From positions 1 to 16,517 of the forward strand of contig DASTGO010000550.1 in assembly GCA_035719045.1 (NCBI GenBank): a stretch of DNA of 16,517 nucleotides. The letters run 5' to 3'. Of this stretch, positions 1-8,023 are shown one piece after another. The translations under genes were made by a program, and so were the position numbers. The notes below the pieces were generated by a model that made no database searches, was not told the origin of the DNA, and was given only the letters and a program-made list of their open reading frames with translations. The DNA is from DASTGO01 sp035719045 (lineage in GTDB: Bacteria; Actinomycetota; Actinomycetes; Actinomycetales; Kineosporiaceae). Numbering within the stretch: the stretch's first letter is position 1; every line of letters starts with the position of its first letter.

Positions 1-89
1 GACGGGGGCGGACGCCGGGCTCTGACCGCCGGCCCCGCCCCCGCGCCGGGGTTCTCGGTGATGTCCGGGACCGCCGGTGACGTCCGGAC

Positions 90-371
90 TCAGTCGGGCG
101 CCGTGAGGTAGAAGCCGGCGCCGCCGTCGGTGACCTGAGCGTCGAGGGTCTGGTCGGCGAGCAGGTGTGCGGTCCCGGGTTCGAGGAACACCCGAGCGCC
201 TTCGTTGTCGATCACCTCGTCCCCGGGGGTCGGTTCCGGCTGCAGCGAGAGCTGGAGTTCGCCGCTGCCGTCGGGGGCGGGTGCGATCCGCAGTCCGGAT
301 CCCTCGGGGACCTGCGGCTGCATGGTGAGGTCCTTGATCACGGTGGTGGCGTTCGGGGTCAGGGTGAGCAC
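90..371 (-). CDS. HesB/IscA-like small protein lacking the cluster-binding cysteines
   Basis: A 93-aa protein with the HesB/IscA-like fold signature: it opens MLTLTPNATTVIKDL, continues with EGSGLRIAP, and ends GGAGFYLTAPD. IscA proteins carry or deliver iron-sulfur clusters through three cysteines, one mid-chain and two in a C-terminal CGC-type motif. None is present here, so a cluster-carrier role is doubtful and the function is unknown. I chose the GTG at 371 because GGGAGAA sits just upstream and the family usually begins MLTLT; longer in-frame ATG starts at 383 and 425 lack a ribosome site. The gene diverges from the transporter at 565. Cysteine-free relatives are common in actinobacteria (family knowledge). 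The fold assignment is fairly safe. Confidence 0.8.
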   Translation of the reverse strand: MLTLTPNATTVIKDLTMQPQVPEGSGLRIAPAPDGSGELQLSLQPEPTPGDEVIDNEGARVFLEPGTAHLLADQTLDAQVTDGGAGFYLTAPD

Positions 372-564
372 GAGTTCTCCCATCAAGGTCGGGGACGACC
401 GACCTGTCGGCTTCGAGTGACGCATCCACCGTCTCGAAACGGGCGATTACGGTCAAATCCACATACATCACCCAGGTTTGCCGGAGATGTCGGCGCTCGG
501 ACATGGTCGGATGACCGGGTGACCCGCTGCCGGACCGGCGGCGCCGCTCGATAGCGTGACCGCC

Positions 565-1461
565 GTGACCAGGCGCGGATGGCTGCTGTTCGGACTGCTC
601 GGGGTCATCTGGGGCATTCCGTACCTGTTCATCAAGATCGCGGTCGAGCAGATGGCGCCCGTGATGATGGTCTTCGGGCGGACGGCCCTGGCTGCCGCCG
701 TGCTGCTCCCGCTGGCGGCCGCCCGCGGCCTACTGCGTCCGCTGCTGCCGCACCTGCCGTGGATCGCCCTGTTCGCCGCGGTCGAGATCGCCGGACCGTG
801 GGCGCTGCTGGGCTACGCCGAGCAGCGGATCTCCTCCTCGCTGGCCGGGCTGCTGGTCGCGGCCGTTCCCCTGGTCGGCGCCGTGACCTCCCGGCTGCTG
901 CGCCTGGACGAGCGGCTGGAGCCGGGCCGGCTGATCGGGCTGCTGGTCGGGGCGGTGGGCGTCGCGGCACTGGTCGGGCTGGACACCCAGGGCGGGGACC
1001 TGCTGTCCGTCGGCGCGGTGGGGCTCACCGCGATCGGCTACGCCATGGGTCCGATCATCGTGTCCACCAAGCTGTCGGGCCTGCCCAGCGTGGGGGTGAA
1101 CGCGGTGGCGCTGGGGTTGAACGCCCTGCTCTACGCCCCGTTCGCCTGGGTGGCCCGGCCGCAGGCCGGTGAGGTCCGGCTGTCCGGGTGGATCGCGGTC
1201 GCCGTGCTCGGGCTGCTGTGCAGCGCGCTGGCCTTCGTGCTCCTGTTCCCCCTGGTCGCCGAGGTCGGCCCGGCCCGCACCACCGTGATCACCTACGTCA
1301 ATCCCGCGGTGGCGGTCACCCTGGGGATCGCGGTCCGCGGCGAGCCGGTCACGACCGGGCTGCTCGTGGGTTTCCCGCTGGTCCTGCTCGGCTCCTTCCT
1401 GGCCACCCGCCGGTCCGCGATCTCGGTGCGGGTCGCGGAGCCGGCGGGCGCCGACCGGTAG
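565..1461 (+). CDS. EamA/DMT-superfamily transporter
   Basis: A 298-aa integral membrane protein with about ten hydrophobic segments arranged as two EamA repeats. The N-terminal repeat opens with WLLFGLLGVIWGIPYLFIK, the WG(x)nF pattern typical of drug/metabolite exporters; the second repeat begins near LLSVGAVGLTAIGYA and ends at the LLVGFPLVLLGSFLATR helix. Family members export small metabolites, amino acids or drugs; the substrate cannot be read from sequence. GTG at 565 is preferred over the in-frame GTG at 556: TAGCGT (552-557) followed by 7 nt fits a leaderless promoter, no Shine-Dalgarno is visible, and MTRRGWLLF is a usual family N-terminus. It converges on the serine hydrolase with a 42-nt gap. 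Confidence 0.9.
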   Translation: MTRRGWLLFGLLGVIWGIPYLFIKIAVEQMAPVMMVFGRTALAAAVLLPLAAARGLLRPLLPHLPWIALFAAVEIAGPWALLGYAEQRISSSLAGLLVAAVPLVGAVTSRLLRLDERLEPGRLIGLLVGAVGVAALVGLDTQGGDLLSVGAVGLTAIGYAMGPIIVSTKLSGLPSVGVNAVALGLNALLYAPFAWVARPQAGEVRLSGWIAVAVLGLLCSALAFVLLFPLVAEVGPARTTVITYVNPAVAVTLGIAVRGEPVTTGLLVGFPLVLLGSFLATRRSAISVRVAEPAGADR

Positions 1462-1503
1462 CGGGCCGGACCGGCGGTCCCGGCGGTCCCGGCGGGGACG
1501 GCC

Positions 1504-2742
1504 TCAGGTCCGGTCGACGAGGGCCTGGTAGACCAGCTGCCGGAGCTGGGTGCGCAGCGGCAGGGTGGTGCTCGGCATCAGCTGGGTCATGAACACGGCC
1601 GTCAGCGACTCCGCCGGGTCGACCCAGAAGGCCGTGCTGGCGGCCCCGCCCCAGTTGAACTCCCCGGCGCTGGACAGCGTGCGGTACCGCGCCGGGTCCT
1701 GCACGACGGCGAAACCGAGCCCGAAACCGACACCTCGCAGCGGCGACTCGGCGTGGATCGGGCGGCCGAACTGCTCCAGGTCCGCCCCGCCCGGCAGATG
1801 GTTGCGGGTCATGTACCGGACCGTCCGGGAGCCGAGCAGGCGGACCCCGTCCAGTTCCCCCTGGTTGAGCAGGAACTGGGCGAACCGGTGGTAGTCCCCG
1901 GCCGTGGACACCAGCCCGCCCCCGCCGGACAGCAGAGCCGGCGGCTTGAGCACGACGTCCCCGAGTACGTCCCCGGGAGCCAGTCCGCCGCCGGGCATCG
2001 CCAGGTACAGCCGGGCCAGCCGGTCCGCCTGCTCCGGCGCCACCTGGAAGGCCGTCTCGGTCATCCCCAGCGGCCGCAGGATCCGGGTGGCGAAGAAGTC
2101 GTCCAGGCGGCTGCCCGAGACCACCTCGACCAGGCGTCCGAGCACGTCCGTGGCGTAGGAGTAGTTCCACTCCGTGCCCGGCTGGAACAGCAGCGGGAAA
2201 GAGGCCCACTGGTCCACGGCGGCGGCCAGGTCGACCCCGGCCGGAGCTCCCCATTCCCAGCCCCTGGCCCGCAGCATCGCGTCGACGGGATGGGTCCGGT
2301 GGAAACCGTAGGTCAGGCCCGCGGTGTGGGTGAGCAGGTGCCAGATCCGGACCGGTTCGGTGGCGGGGACGGTGACCGGCTTCTGGTCCGACCCGCCCGT
2401 GTAGACCCGCTGGTCGGCGAAGGCCGGGAGGTACCGGCTCACCGGGTCGGTCAGCTCGAAGGCGCCCTCTTCGTAGAGCATCATCGTCGCCACCGAGGTG
2501 ATCGGCTTGGTCATCGAGAAGATCCGCCACAGGGTGTCGGGCTCGACCGGCAGGCCCGCCTCGAGGTGGCGGCGGCCGGAGGTCGCCAGGTAGGCGATCC
2601 GTCCGTGCCGTGCCACCAGCACCAGCCAGCCGGGCAGCCGGCCGGCCTCCACGTAGCGGTCGAACACCCGGCCGATCCGGGCCAGCCGGCCGGGGTCGAA
2701 GCCGACCTCCGCGGGGTCGACCTCCACTGAGAGTTGTCCCAT
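1504..2742 (-). CDS. serine hydrolase, class C beta-lactamase/esterase family
   Basis: A 412-aa protein of the beta-lactamase/transpeptidase-like fold (Pfam Beta-lactamase, EstB-like). The nucleophile motif SxxK is S76-M-T-K79 in FSMTKPITS; the catalytic tyrosine is likely Y194 in NYSYATDVLG; LLTHTAGL (136-143) is the conserved strand motif of EstB/LovD-type esterases; a C-terminal NWGGAAS replaces the KTG triad. There is no signal peptide, so it is probably cytosolic and an esterase or amidase rather than an antibiotic-resistance enzyme (inference). The ATG at 2742 has AGGAGG (2748-2753) five nt upstream, which decides the start; the open frame runs on upstream without family sequence. It lies downstream of, and on the same strand as, the aldehyde dehydrogenase but a hairpin separates them. 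Confidence 0.9.
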   Translation of the reverse strand: MGQLSVEVDPAEVGFDPGRLARIGRVFDRYVEAGRLPGWLVLVARHGRIAYLATSGRRHLEAGLPVEPDTLWRIFSMTKPITSVATMMLYEEGAFELTDPVSRYLPAFADQRVYTGGSDQKPVTVPATEPVRIWHLLTHTAGLTYGFHRTHPVDAMLRARGWEWGAPAGVDLAAAVDQWASFPLLFQPGTEWNYSYATDVLGRLVEVVSGSRLDDFFATRILRPLGMTETAFQVAPEQADRLARLYLAMPGGGLAPGDVLGDVVLKPPALLSGGGGLVSTAGDYHRFAQFLLNQGELDGVRLLGSRTVRYMTRNHLPGGADLEQFGRPIHAESPLRGVGFGLGFAVVQDPARYRTLSSAGEFNWGGAASTAFWVDPAESLTAVFMTQLMPSTTLPLRTQLRQLVYQALVDRT

Positions 2743-2984
2743 TCCGGCCTCCTGACCGTGGCGTCGTGACCGTCCCATTCTGGGGAGCGCGCGGCGGCCT
2801 CGGGTCACCGAGCCCAGGGGAGGCCGGGCGCCGCGCCGAGCCCGCCGGGGCACCGGCAGACGGGCAGGTCCCCGGCCCGACACGGACCGGGGACCTCCCG
2901 CAGCGGCGCGCCGTGGTCCCGGCGTGCCCTTCCCGGCGGGTCTGGCCCTCGTCCCGGAGGGGACCCGGCCCGCCGAGTCGGTGG

Positions 2985-3012
2985 GGCTGCGGCGACTGCT
3001 GCCGCCGCAGCC
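2985..3012 (-). terminator. hairpin terminator after the aldehyde dehydrogenase
   Basis: A perfect 10-bp stem (GGCTGCGGCG at 2985-2994 with CGCCGCAGCC at 3003-3012) and 8-nt loop begins 3 nt past the dehydrogenase stop codon. There is no U-tract, as is usual for high-GC actinobacteria. Confidence 0.6.
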
Positions 3013-3014
3013 GG

Positions 3015-4538
3015 TCAGAAGAAGCCGAGCTTCTTCGGGCTGTAGCTGACCAGGAGGTTCTTCGTCTGCTGGTAGTGCTCCAGCATCATGTGGTGGGTCT
3101 CCCGGCCGATCCCCGAGCCCTTGTAGCCGCCGAAGGCCGCGTGTGCGGGGTAGGCGTGGTAGCAGTTCGTCCACACCCGCCCGGCCTCGATCCCGCGGCC
3201 GGCCCGGAACAGCGTGTTGGCGTCCCGGGACCAGACCCCAGCGCCCAGTCCGTACGACGTGTCGTTGGCGATCTTGAGGGCGTCGTCGAAGCCGGTGAAC
3301 CGGGTCACCGAGACCACCGGGCCGAAGATCTCCTCCTGGAAGATCCGCATCGAGTTGTCACCCTCGAACACCGTGGGCGCGACGTAGTAGCCGCCGGAGA
3401 GGTCGCCGCCGAGGTCGACCTGCTCGCCCCCGCAGGCCAGCCGGGCCCCCTCGGCCTTGCCGATCTCGATGTACGAGAGGATCTTCTGCAGTTGCTCGTT
3501 GCTGGCCTGCGCGCCGATCATCGTCTCGGTGTCCAGCGGGCTGCCCTGGACGATCTTCCCGGTGCGGGCCAGCGCGTCGGACAGGAACCGGTCGTAGATG
3601 GGCTCCTGGATCAGTGCCCGTGAGGGGCAGGTGCACACCTCGCCCTGGTTGAGGGCGAACATCGTGAACCCTTCCAGCGCCTTGTCGTAGAAGTCGTCGT
3701 CGGCCGCGGCGACGTCGGCGAAGAAGATGTTCGGGCTCTTGCCGCCCAGTTCCAGGGTGACCGGGATGAGGTTCTGGCTGGCGTACTGCATGATCAGCTT
3801 GCCGGTGGTGGTCTCGCCGGTGAAGGCGATCTTGCGGATCCGGTCCGAGGACGCCAGCGGCTTGCCCGCCTCGACCCCGAACCCGTTGACCACGTTGATC
3901 ACGCCGGGTGGCAGCAGGTCGGCGATGAGGTCGATCCACGCCATGATCGACGCCGGGGTCTGCTCGGCCGGCTTGAGCACCACGGCATTGCCGGCGGCCA
4001 GGGCGGGGGCCAGTTTCCAGGTCGCCATCAGCAACGGGAAGTTCCACGGGATGATCTGACCGACCACGCCCAGCGGCTCGTGGAAGTGGTACGCGACGGT
4101 GTCGTCGTCGATCTGCGAGATCGTCCCCTCCTGCGCCCGCAGCGCCCCGGCGAAGTACCGGAAGTGGTCGATCGCCAGCGGGATGTCCGCGGCCAGGGTC
4201 TCCCGGACCGGCTTGCCGTTGTCCCAGGTCTCGGCGACGGCGAGCAGTTCGAGGTTGGCCTCCATCCGGTCGGCGATCCGCAGCAGCAGGTTGGAGCGTT
4301 CGGTCGCCGACACCCGGCCCCACGACGGCGCCGCGGCGTGGGCGGCGTCGAGGGCGAGTTCGATGTCCTCGGCGGTGCTGCGGGCGACCTCGGTGAACGG
4401 TTTCCCGTTGACCGGGCTGACGTTCTCGAAGTACTGACCCCGGACCGGGGCGACCCGCTCGCCACCGATCCAGTTGTCGTAACGCGACGCATAGGTCACG
4501 GGGCTTGCGGGCTGTCCGGGTGCGGCGTACACGGTCAT
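3015..4538 (-). CDS. NAD(P)-dependent aldehyde dehydrogenase, AldB/ExaC type
   Basis: A 507-aa aldehyde dehydrogenase that oxidises an aldehyde to the acid. It has PWNFP (164-168), VVLKPAEQTP, the general-base motif LELGGKSPN with E263, the nucleophile C302 in NQGEVCTCPSR, and the EEIFGPV cofactor motif. NQGEVCTCPSR, RVWTNCYHAYPAHAAFGG and LEHYQQTK are close to E. coli AldB and Pseudomonas ExaC, so acetaldehyde or a similar short aldehyde is the likely substrate (inference). The ATG at 4538 has GAGGAG (4548-4553) nine nt upstream; a longer frame to 4622 is not supported. A GAF/winged-helix activator gene lies directly upstream on the same strand, and the 210-nt gap carries a TAGCGT box and paired heptamers. 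Confidence 0.96.
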   Translation of the reverse strand: MTVYAAPGQPASPVTYASRYDNWIGGERVAPVRGQYFENVSPVNGKPFTEVARSTAEDIELALDAAHAAAPSWGRVSATERSNLLLRIADRMEANLELLAVAETWDNGKPVRETLAADIPLAIDHFRYFAGALRAQEGTISQIDDDTVAYHFHEPLGVVGQIIPWNFPLLMATWKLAPALAAGNAVVLKPAEQTPASIMAWIDLIADLLPPGVINVVNGFGVEAGKPLASSDRIRKIAFTGETTTGKLIMQYASQNLIPVTLELGGKSPNIFFADVAAADDDFYDKALEGFTMFALNQGEVCTCPSRALIQEPIYDRFLSDALARTGKIVQGSPLDTETMIGAQASNEQLQKILSYIEIGKAEGARLACGGEQVDLGGDLSGGYYVAPTVFEGDNSMRIFQEEIFGPVVSVTRFTGFDDALKIANDTSYGLGAGVWSRDANTLFRAGRGIEAGRVWTNCYHAYPAHAAFGGYKGSGIGRETHHMMLEHYQQTKNLLVSYSPKKLGFF

Positions 4539-4620
4539 GGGTCTCTGCTCCTCGTGCGCGTCCTTGCGGGCGGGGGGCGGCGTCCGGACCGGGCTCCGGG
4601 GTGCCGGTGTGATGTGGAGC

Positions 4621-4655
4621 ACGCTAGGTCGGGTGAGGTTGCAGCAACGTTGCAG
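4621..4655 (-). promoter_or_regulatory. aldehyde dehydrogenase promoter with paired heptamer operator
   Basis: Read on the minus strand, CTGCAAC (4655-4649), a 4-nt spacer and a second exact CTGCAAC (4644-4638) give two direct heptamers with an 11-bp period. Eleven nt further is TAGCGT (4626-4621), a TAnnnT -10 box; the second heptamer lies where the -35 would be. Heptamer pairs at 11-bp spacing over a -35 are the known site type of OmpR-like winged-helix activators such as SARPs. The overlap GCAACGTTGC (4644-4653) is also a 10-bp palindrome, so another binding mode is possible. Transcription would start near 4614, leaving a leader of about 75 nt. Confidence 0.6.
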
Positions 4656-4748
4656 TGCCGCTGACCAGGAGGAATCGCCGCGGATGAGGGCCGGGCGTGG
4701 GGCGACGGGACTTCGGGGCGGAGGCGCGAGAGCGGCGCAACAGCCGGA

Positions 4749-6131
4749 TCAGCGCGCGGTGAGCTCCCTGTGCAGGCGGTCAAGCCGGGCGGCGACGATC
4801 GCGCGCCGGTGGGAGCCGCGCGGCAGCCGGTCCAGGCAGGTCTGCCAGAGCTCGATGTCGTCCTCGGCGCAGGACCGCTGCCCGAAGGTCCACAGCAGTT
4901 CGGGGTCCCGGCCGGCCAACAGGCAGGCGCGCAGGTCGTGTTCCAGGCGTAGGCGCAGCGACTGCACCGCCGGGGACTGCGACTGGGGAAGCACCGGCCC
5001 GGGGTAGGCGGTCAGGGCCCGGCGATAGGCTCCGCGGTCGAGCAGCCGGCGGAGCAGGTCGACGTCGGTGTGCAGCGGGCCGGTGATCCGGTAGGGCCGG
5101 GAGGCCAGCACCGGCTCGCCGAGCGGGGCGAGCAGGGTGCGCAGCCGGGACAGCTCCGCCCGGAGGGTGACCAGGGCCGTGTCGCCCTCGTGCAGGTGGA
5201 CGGCGAGCTGCTCGGCGGTCAGCCCGGCCGGGTGCTGGGCGAGCAGGAGCAGCAGTTCGCTGTGCCGGGGGCTGAGCAGGACGGTGCCCGCGGATGTCCG
5301 CAACTCGCCGCGGTCGCGGCCGAGGACCGACAGGGCCGGCAGCGGGGTCGCCGGCCAGGGACCGCTGCGCGCGGCGGGCCGGGGTGGCGGGGTGCGGTGG
5401 CGCAGGGGGCGGTGGGGTTCGGGTCCGCCGTACGGTTCCGGGCCCGGCTGCGGACCGTGCCCGAGACGGTGCAGCCTCAGCTCCGCCTCCACCGCCGCGG
5501 CTGCCGCCCTGACCAGCGTCAACGCCTGCGGGGCGGCGACGTCGTCACCACCGGTCAGGTCGAGGGCGCCGAGCAGGGCACCGGTCTGCGGGTCGTGGAT
5601 GGGTGCCGCGGCGCAGCTCCACGGGGTGACCTGGTCGGACAGGTGCTCGCAGCCGTAGATCTGCACGGCATGGTCCAGGGCCAGCGCCGTCCCCGGGGCG
5701 TTCGTGCCCGCCACGCTCTCGCTCCACCGGGCACCCTCGACGAAGTGCATGCCCTCCGCCCGGGACCGCATCCGGGACGCCCCCTCGACCCAGAGCAGCC
5801 GGCCCTCGGCGTCGGTCACCGCCACCACGAGCCCGGTCTCGCCGGCGTCCTCCACGAGCAGTCTGCGGACCACAGGCATGACGGCGGCCAGCGGATGGTC
5901 GGCGCGGTAGGCCCCGAGGTCGGCGTCGGTGAGGTCGGGTTCGGGGCGGATCGCCTGCGGGTCGATGCCGGACTCCAGGCAGCGCCGCCAGGACTGGGCC
6001 ACCACCGGGCGCAGGGACGGGCCGACGTGTCCGGTGGCCAGGAACCGTTCCCGCGCAGCAGCCAGCCGACGGTACAGCTCCTCCGGATCAGTTCCCGCCG
6101 GCCACGCCGCCCAGGGTGTGGTCACCGCCAC
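4749..6131 (-). CDS. GAF-domain regulator with OmpR-like winged helix, probable aldehyde dehydrogenase activator
   Basis: A 460-aa regulator. Residues about 35-220 match the N-terminal sensory part of AcoR-type activators: RPVVAQSWRRCLESGI, then a GAF domain with VVAVTDAEGRLLWVEG and the signature SESVAGTNAPGTAL, and CEHLSDQVTPWSC. A proline-rich linker (about 221-268) leads to a winged-helix domain (LLSPRHSELLLLLAQHPAGLTAEQLA, split here as one region near 285-310) and an alpha-helical tail. The sigma-54 AAA+ and Fis domains of true AcoR are absent, so it should act at ordinary promoters. In actinobacteria such proteins usually neighbour AldB-like dehydrogenases (family knowledge). The start is uncertain: GTG at 6131 or 6125, neither with a ribosome site. 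It diverges from the methyltransferase at 6318. Confidence 0.85.
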   Translation of the reverse strand: MAVTTPWAAWPAGTDPEELYRRLAAARERFLATGHVGPSLRPVVAQSWRRCLESGIDPQAIRPEPDLTDADLGAYRADHPLAAVMPVVRRLLVEDAGETGLVVAVTDAEGRLLWVEGASRMRSRAEGMHFVEGARWSESVAGTNAPGTALALDHAVQIYGCEHLSDQVTPWSCAAAPIHDPQTGALLGALDLTGGDDVAAPQALTLVRAAAAAVEAELRLHRLGHGPQPGPEPYGGPEPHRPLRHRTPPPRPAARSGPWPATPLPALSVLGRDRGELRTSAGTVLLSPRHSELLLLLAQHPAGLTAEQLAVHLHEGDTALVTLRAELSRLRTLLAPLGEPVLASRPYRITGPLHTDVDLLRRLLDRGAYRRALTAYPGPVLPQSQSPAVQSLRLRLEHDLRACLLAGRDPELLWTFGQRSCAEDDIELWQTCLDRLPRGSHRRAIVAARLDRLHRELTAR

Positions 6132-6317
6132 AGCGTGCGGGGCAGGGGCGAGAAGCGCAAGATTCCGGGGCGATCCGTCAGCCGGCGGCGGGTGGTCGCG
6201 GTCCGCAGGTGCCTCGGTGGGTCGTGCGGGCGCGTGGTGTCCGGGGAGCCTTCCCCGCCGTGGAGGGTGCCGGGAAATGTCGCGCCCGTCCCCGAACGCC
6301 CGTGCCAGACTCCCCCG

Positions 6318-7235
6318 GTGATCGACGACGATGTCCGCCGGGCCCATGAGCAGAACCGGATCGCCTGGAACGACGCGGCCGCGGCGTACACGGCGACGGA
6401 CCGGCAGCGCGCCGACTTCCTGCGCGGGGGCGGGATCAGCCTGCACCCGATCGAGACCGCGGCCCTGGGGGAGCTCGGCACCTGGTGCGCCAGGGCGGTC
6501 CACCTGCAGTGCGCGTCCGGCCGGGACACCCTGTCCCTGCTCAATGCCGGGGTCGGGCAGGTCGTCGGGGTCGACATCTCCGACGTGCACATCGCCAATG
6601 CCGAGCGGACGACCGCCGATCTCGGCTGGGGCGACCGGGTGCGCTGGTTCCGCTGCGACGTCCTGGACACCCCGGCGGAGCTCGACGGCACGGCAGATCT
6701 GGTCTACACCGGCCGGGGAGCCCTGGTCTGGCTGCACGACCTGGACGCGTGGGCCCGGGTGGTGGCCCGGCTGTTGCGTCCGGGCGGGGTGTTCCACGTG
6801 TTCGACGACCACCCGGCCGCCTTCCTGTTCGACCAGGACAGTCCCGGGCTGGCCCCCTCCGGGGTGGACTACTTCCACCACGCCGAGATCCACCGGGGCT
6901 GGACCCCGCAGTACATCGGGGACCTCGGCAGGCCGGCCGAGGAGCATCCGGAGAAGTACGAGCGGGTGTGGACGATCGCCCAGGTGTTCGGGGCGCTGAC
7001 CGGGGCCGGGGTGGTGGTGGACCGGCTCGGCGAGCACCCCGACGAATACTGGCAGGCGTTCCCGAAGCTGCCGGAGCAGGTCCGCCGCCGGTTGCCGATG
7101 ACGTTCAGCCTGCGCGCGCACCGCCCGCCGCGTGACCCGCGGAGCCCGGGTGCGGTCGCCGGAACCGGTGGGACGGCTCCGGTGGTGGCCGGTGACGGCC
7201 CGGCGTCGGGCGTCGGGCGCGTTCACCGCGGCTGA
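6318..7235 (+). CDS. class I SAM-dependent methyltransferase
   Basis: A 305-aa protein. It opens with RAHEQNRIAWNDAAAAYT, then the SAM-binding motif I as VHLQCASGRDTLSLLNAG (61-78), the acidic residue D86 in VVGVDIS, and the post-motif strand VFHVFDDHP. The overall shape fits the UbiE-like methyltransferase group; the substrate is unknown. The GTG at 6318 is preceded by CAGACT (6306-6311) at 6 nt, a leaderless arrangement, and no Shine-Dalgarno; a much longer open frame upstream is the antisense shadow of the regulator gene. The last 35 or so residues after MTFSLRAHRPP are Gly/Pro/Ala-rich and look unlike the domain, so the C-terminus may be an extension or the product of a lost stop. It converges on the 143-aa gene. 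Confidence 0.85.
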   Translation: MIDDDVRRAHEQNRIAWNDAAAAYTATDRQRADFLRGGGISLHPIETAALGELGTWCARAVHLQCASGRDTLSLLNAGVGQVVGVDISDVHIANAERTTADLGWGDRVRWFRCDVLDTPAELDGTADLVYTGRGALVWLHDLDAWARVVARLLRPGGVFHVFDDHPAAFLFDQDSPGLAPSGVDYFHHAEIHRGWTPQYIGDLGRPAEEHPEKYERVWTIAQVFGALTGAGVVVDRLGEHPDEYWQAFPKLPEQVRRRLPMTFSLRAHRPPRDPRSPGAVAGTGGTAPVVAGDGPASGVGRVHRG

Positions 7236-7270
7236 ACCACCTGACGTTCCGTGCCGATGGCCGGGAGCAG

Positions 7271-7702
7271 TTACCGCAGAGCGGGGTACGAGTAGGACCG
7301 TGAGCCCTGGAGGATCACCGCTGAAACCGGGTGTCCGGTCGCGGTGCCCGACAGCGGAACGGTGGAGGTGCACCGGGTCCACGAGCCCCATCCCGTACCG
7401 ACCGAGGTCGTGGGCAGCCGAATCCCCTCCAGCCCGGCAGCGTGGTGGGCGACCCGGGCCACGCCGGCGGCACCGACCGCGGCCGCAGCGAACATCCAGC
7501 TGGACAGGCCGTCAGTGCTCCCGGACTCCGGTCCGGACACGTCGGTGACCACGCCGAGCAGGCCGGCGACCGCGAGGATCATCCGCACCGGGAATGTGGC
7601 CGGCCTGGTCCGGTCCCGGTCGACGTCGAGGCGCCCGAGGAGGTGCAGGACGAAGCCGCGTATCCGGGAAAGGGGCGGCGTGACGCCTCGGTGGCTGAAC
7701 AC
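7271..7702 (-). CDS. small hypothetical membrane protein (143 aa)
   Basis: I do not recognise a family. The case for a gene is the GTG at 7702 with a full GGAGGT (7708-7713) five nt upstream and a protein with two hydrophobic segments, about residues 39-55 (VRMILAVAGLLGVVTDV) and 68-83 (SWMFAAAAVGAAGVAR), separated by a short acidic/serine loop. The N-terminus is basic (HRGVTPPLSRIRGFVLHLLG). The tail after residue 90 is Ser/Thr/Gly-rich and less convincing; the frame could end in non-conserved sequence. It converges on the methyltransferase gene with a 35-nt gap. Open frames on the opposite strand here have no ribosome site and Arg/Pro-rich translations. Confidence 0.5.
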   Translation of the reverse strand: MFSHRGVTPPLSRIRGFVLHLLGRLDVDRDRTRPATFPVRMILAVAGLLGVVTDVSGPESGSTDGLSSWMFAAAAVGAAGVARVAHHAAGLEGIRLPTTSVGTGWGSWTRCTSTVPLSGTATGHPVSAVILQGSRSYSYPALR

Positions 7703-7898
7703 TTCGCACCTCCGGTCCTGATCCGATCGTGGGCCGACCGGCAGCCATGATGACCAAGACTCACCGTCCGGGCGGCGGCTGTCCACCCGAGATGCTGGGG
7801 CGGCGACCGCAGAGTGTGAACTCTTGGACACCTTGCGTGCGTGATCATCCACGGGTGGACGCGGACAGTAAGTGTTCTGGCGCCTGCGCACTGTCAAA

Positions 7899-7977
7899 GT
7901 GAGGCGGCCCGGCGCGTCAACGGGGATGACGCGCCGGGCCTGGCGGAACGAGCCACGGGGGGTGCTCGTCCCGCACA
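7899..7977 (-). ncRNA. candidate 6C small RNA
   Basis: On the minus strand two stem-loops follow each other. The first pairs ACGAGC with GCTCGT (7969-7964 with 7953-7948) around a loop containing six consecutive cytosines. The second is a perfect 14-bp GC-rich stem (7940-7927 with 7919-7906) with a 7-nt loop holding four cytosines, followed by a short pyrimidine tail with TTT; it can serve as terminator. Two hairpins with C-rich loops define the 6C RNA motif of actinobacteria (Rfam 6C), where six cytosines in the loop give the name. A promoter-like pair lies at a fitting distance upstream. Ends are inferred. No protein gene explains this stretch. Confidence 0.72.
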
Positions 7978-7983
7978 CCCGGT

Positions 7984-8023
7984 ACGGTATCCCGCCCGGA
8001 CTGTAAGTTGAAAGCCGAAAGCC
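7984..8023 (-). promoter_or_regulatory. promoter of the candidate 6C RNA
   Basis: TACCGT (7989-7984, TAnnnT type) and TTCAAC (8012-8007) are 17 nt apart on the minus strand, placing the start near 7977, just before the first hairpin. Immediately upstream and touching the -35 is a tandem pair of GGCTTTC heptamers (8023-8017 and 8016-8010), a possible regulator site. The -35 is a weak match. Confidence 0.4.

Noticed and set aside
57..86. Imperfect 12-bp direct repeat GGTGAYGTCCGG
   Set aside because: Only two copies in a GC-rich gene end, with no supporting context.
1463..1500. Terminator between the transporter and serine hydrolase genes
   Set aside because: Only a 5-bp stem (GGACC/GGTCC) and a short GGCGGTCCC tandem are present, too weak to call.
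1753..2730. Plus-strand open frame of 325 codons
   Set aside because: Antisense shadow of the serine hydrolase caused by high third-position GC; no domain or ribosome site.
5070..6317. Long plus-strand open frame fused upstream of the methyltransferase
   Set aside because: It lies antisense to the GAF regulator and translates to Arg/Gly/Gln-rich sequence; only the part from 6318 has family motifs.
6132..7391. N-terminal 420-residue extension of the GAF regulator frame
   Set aside because: It runs antisense to the methyltransferase and has no family sequence before VAVTTPWAAW.
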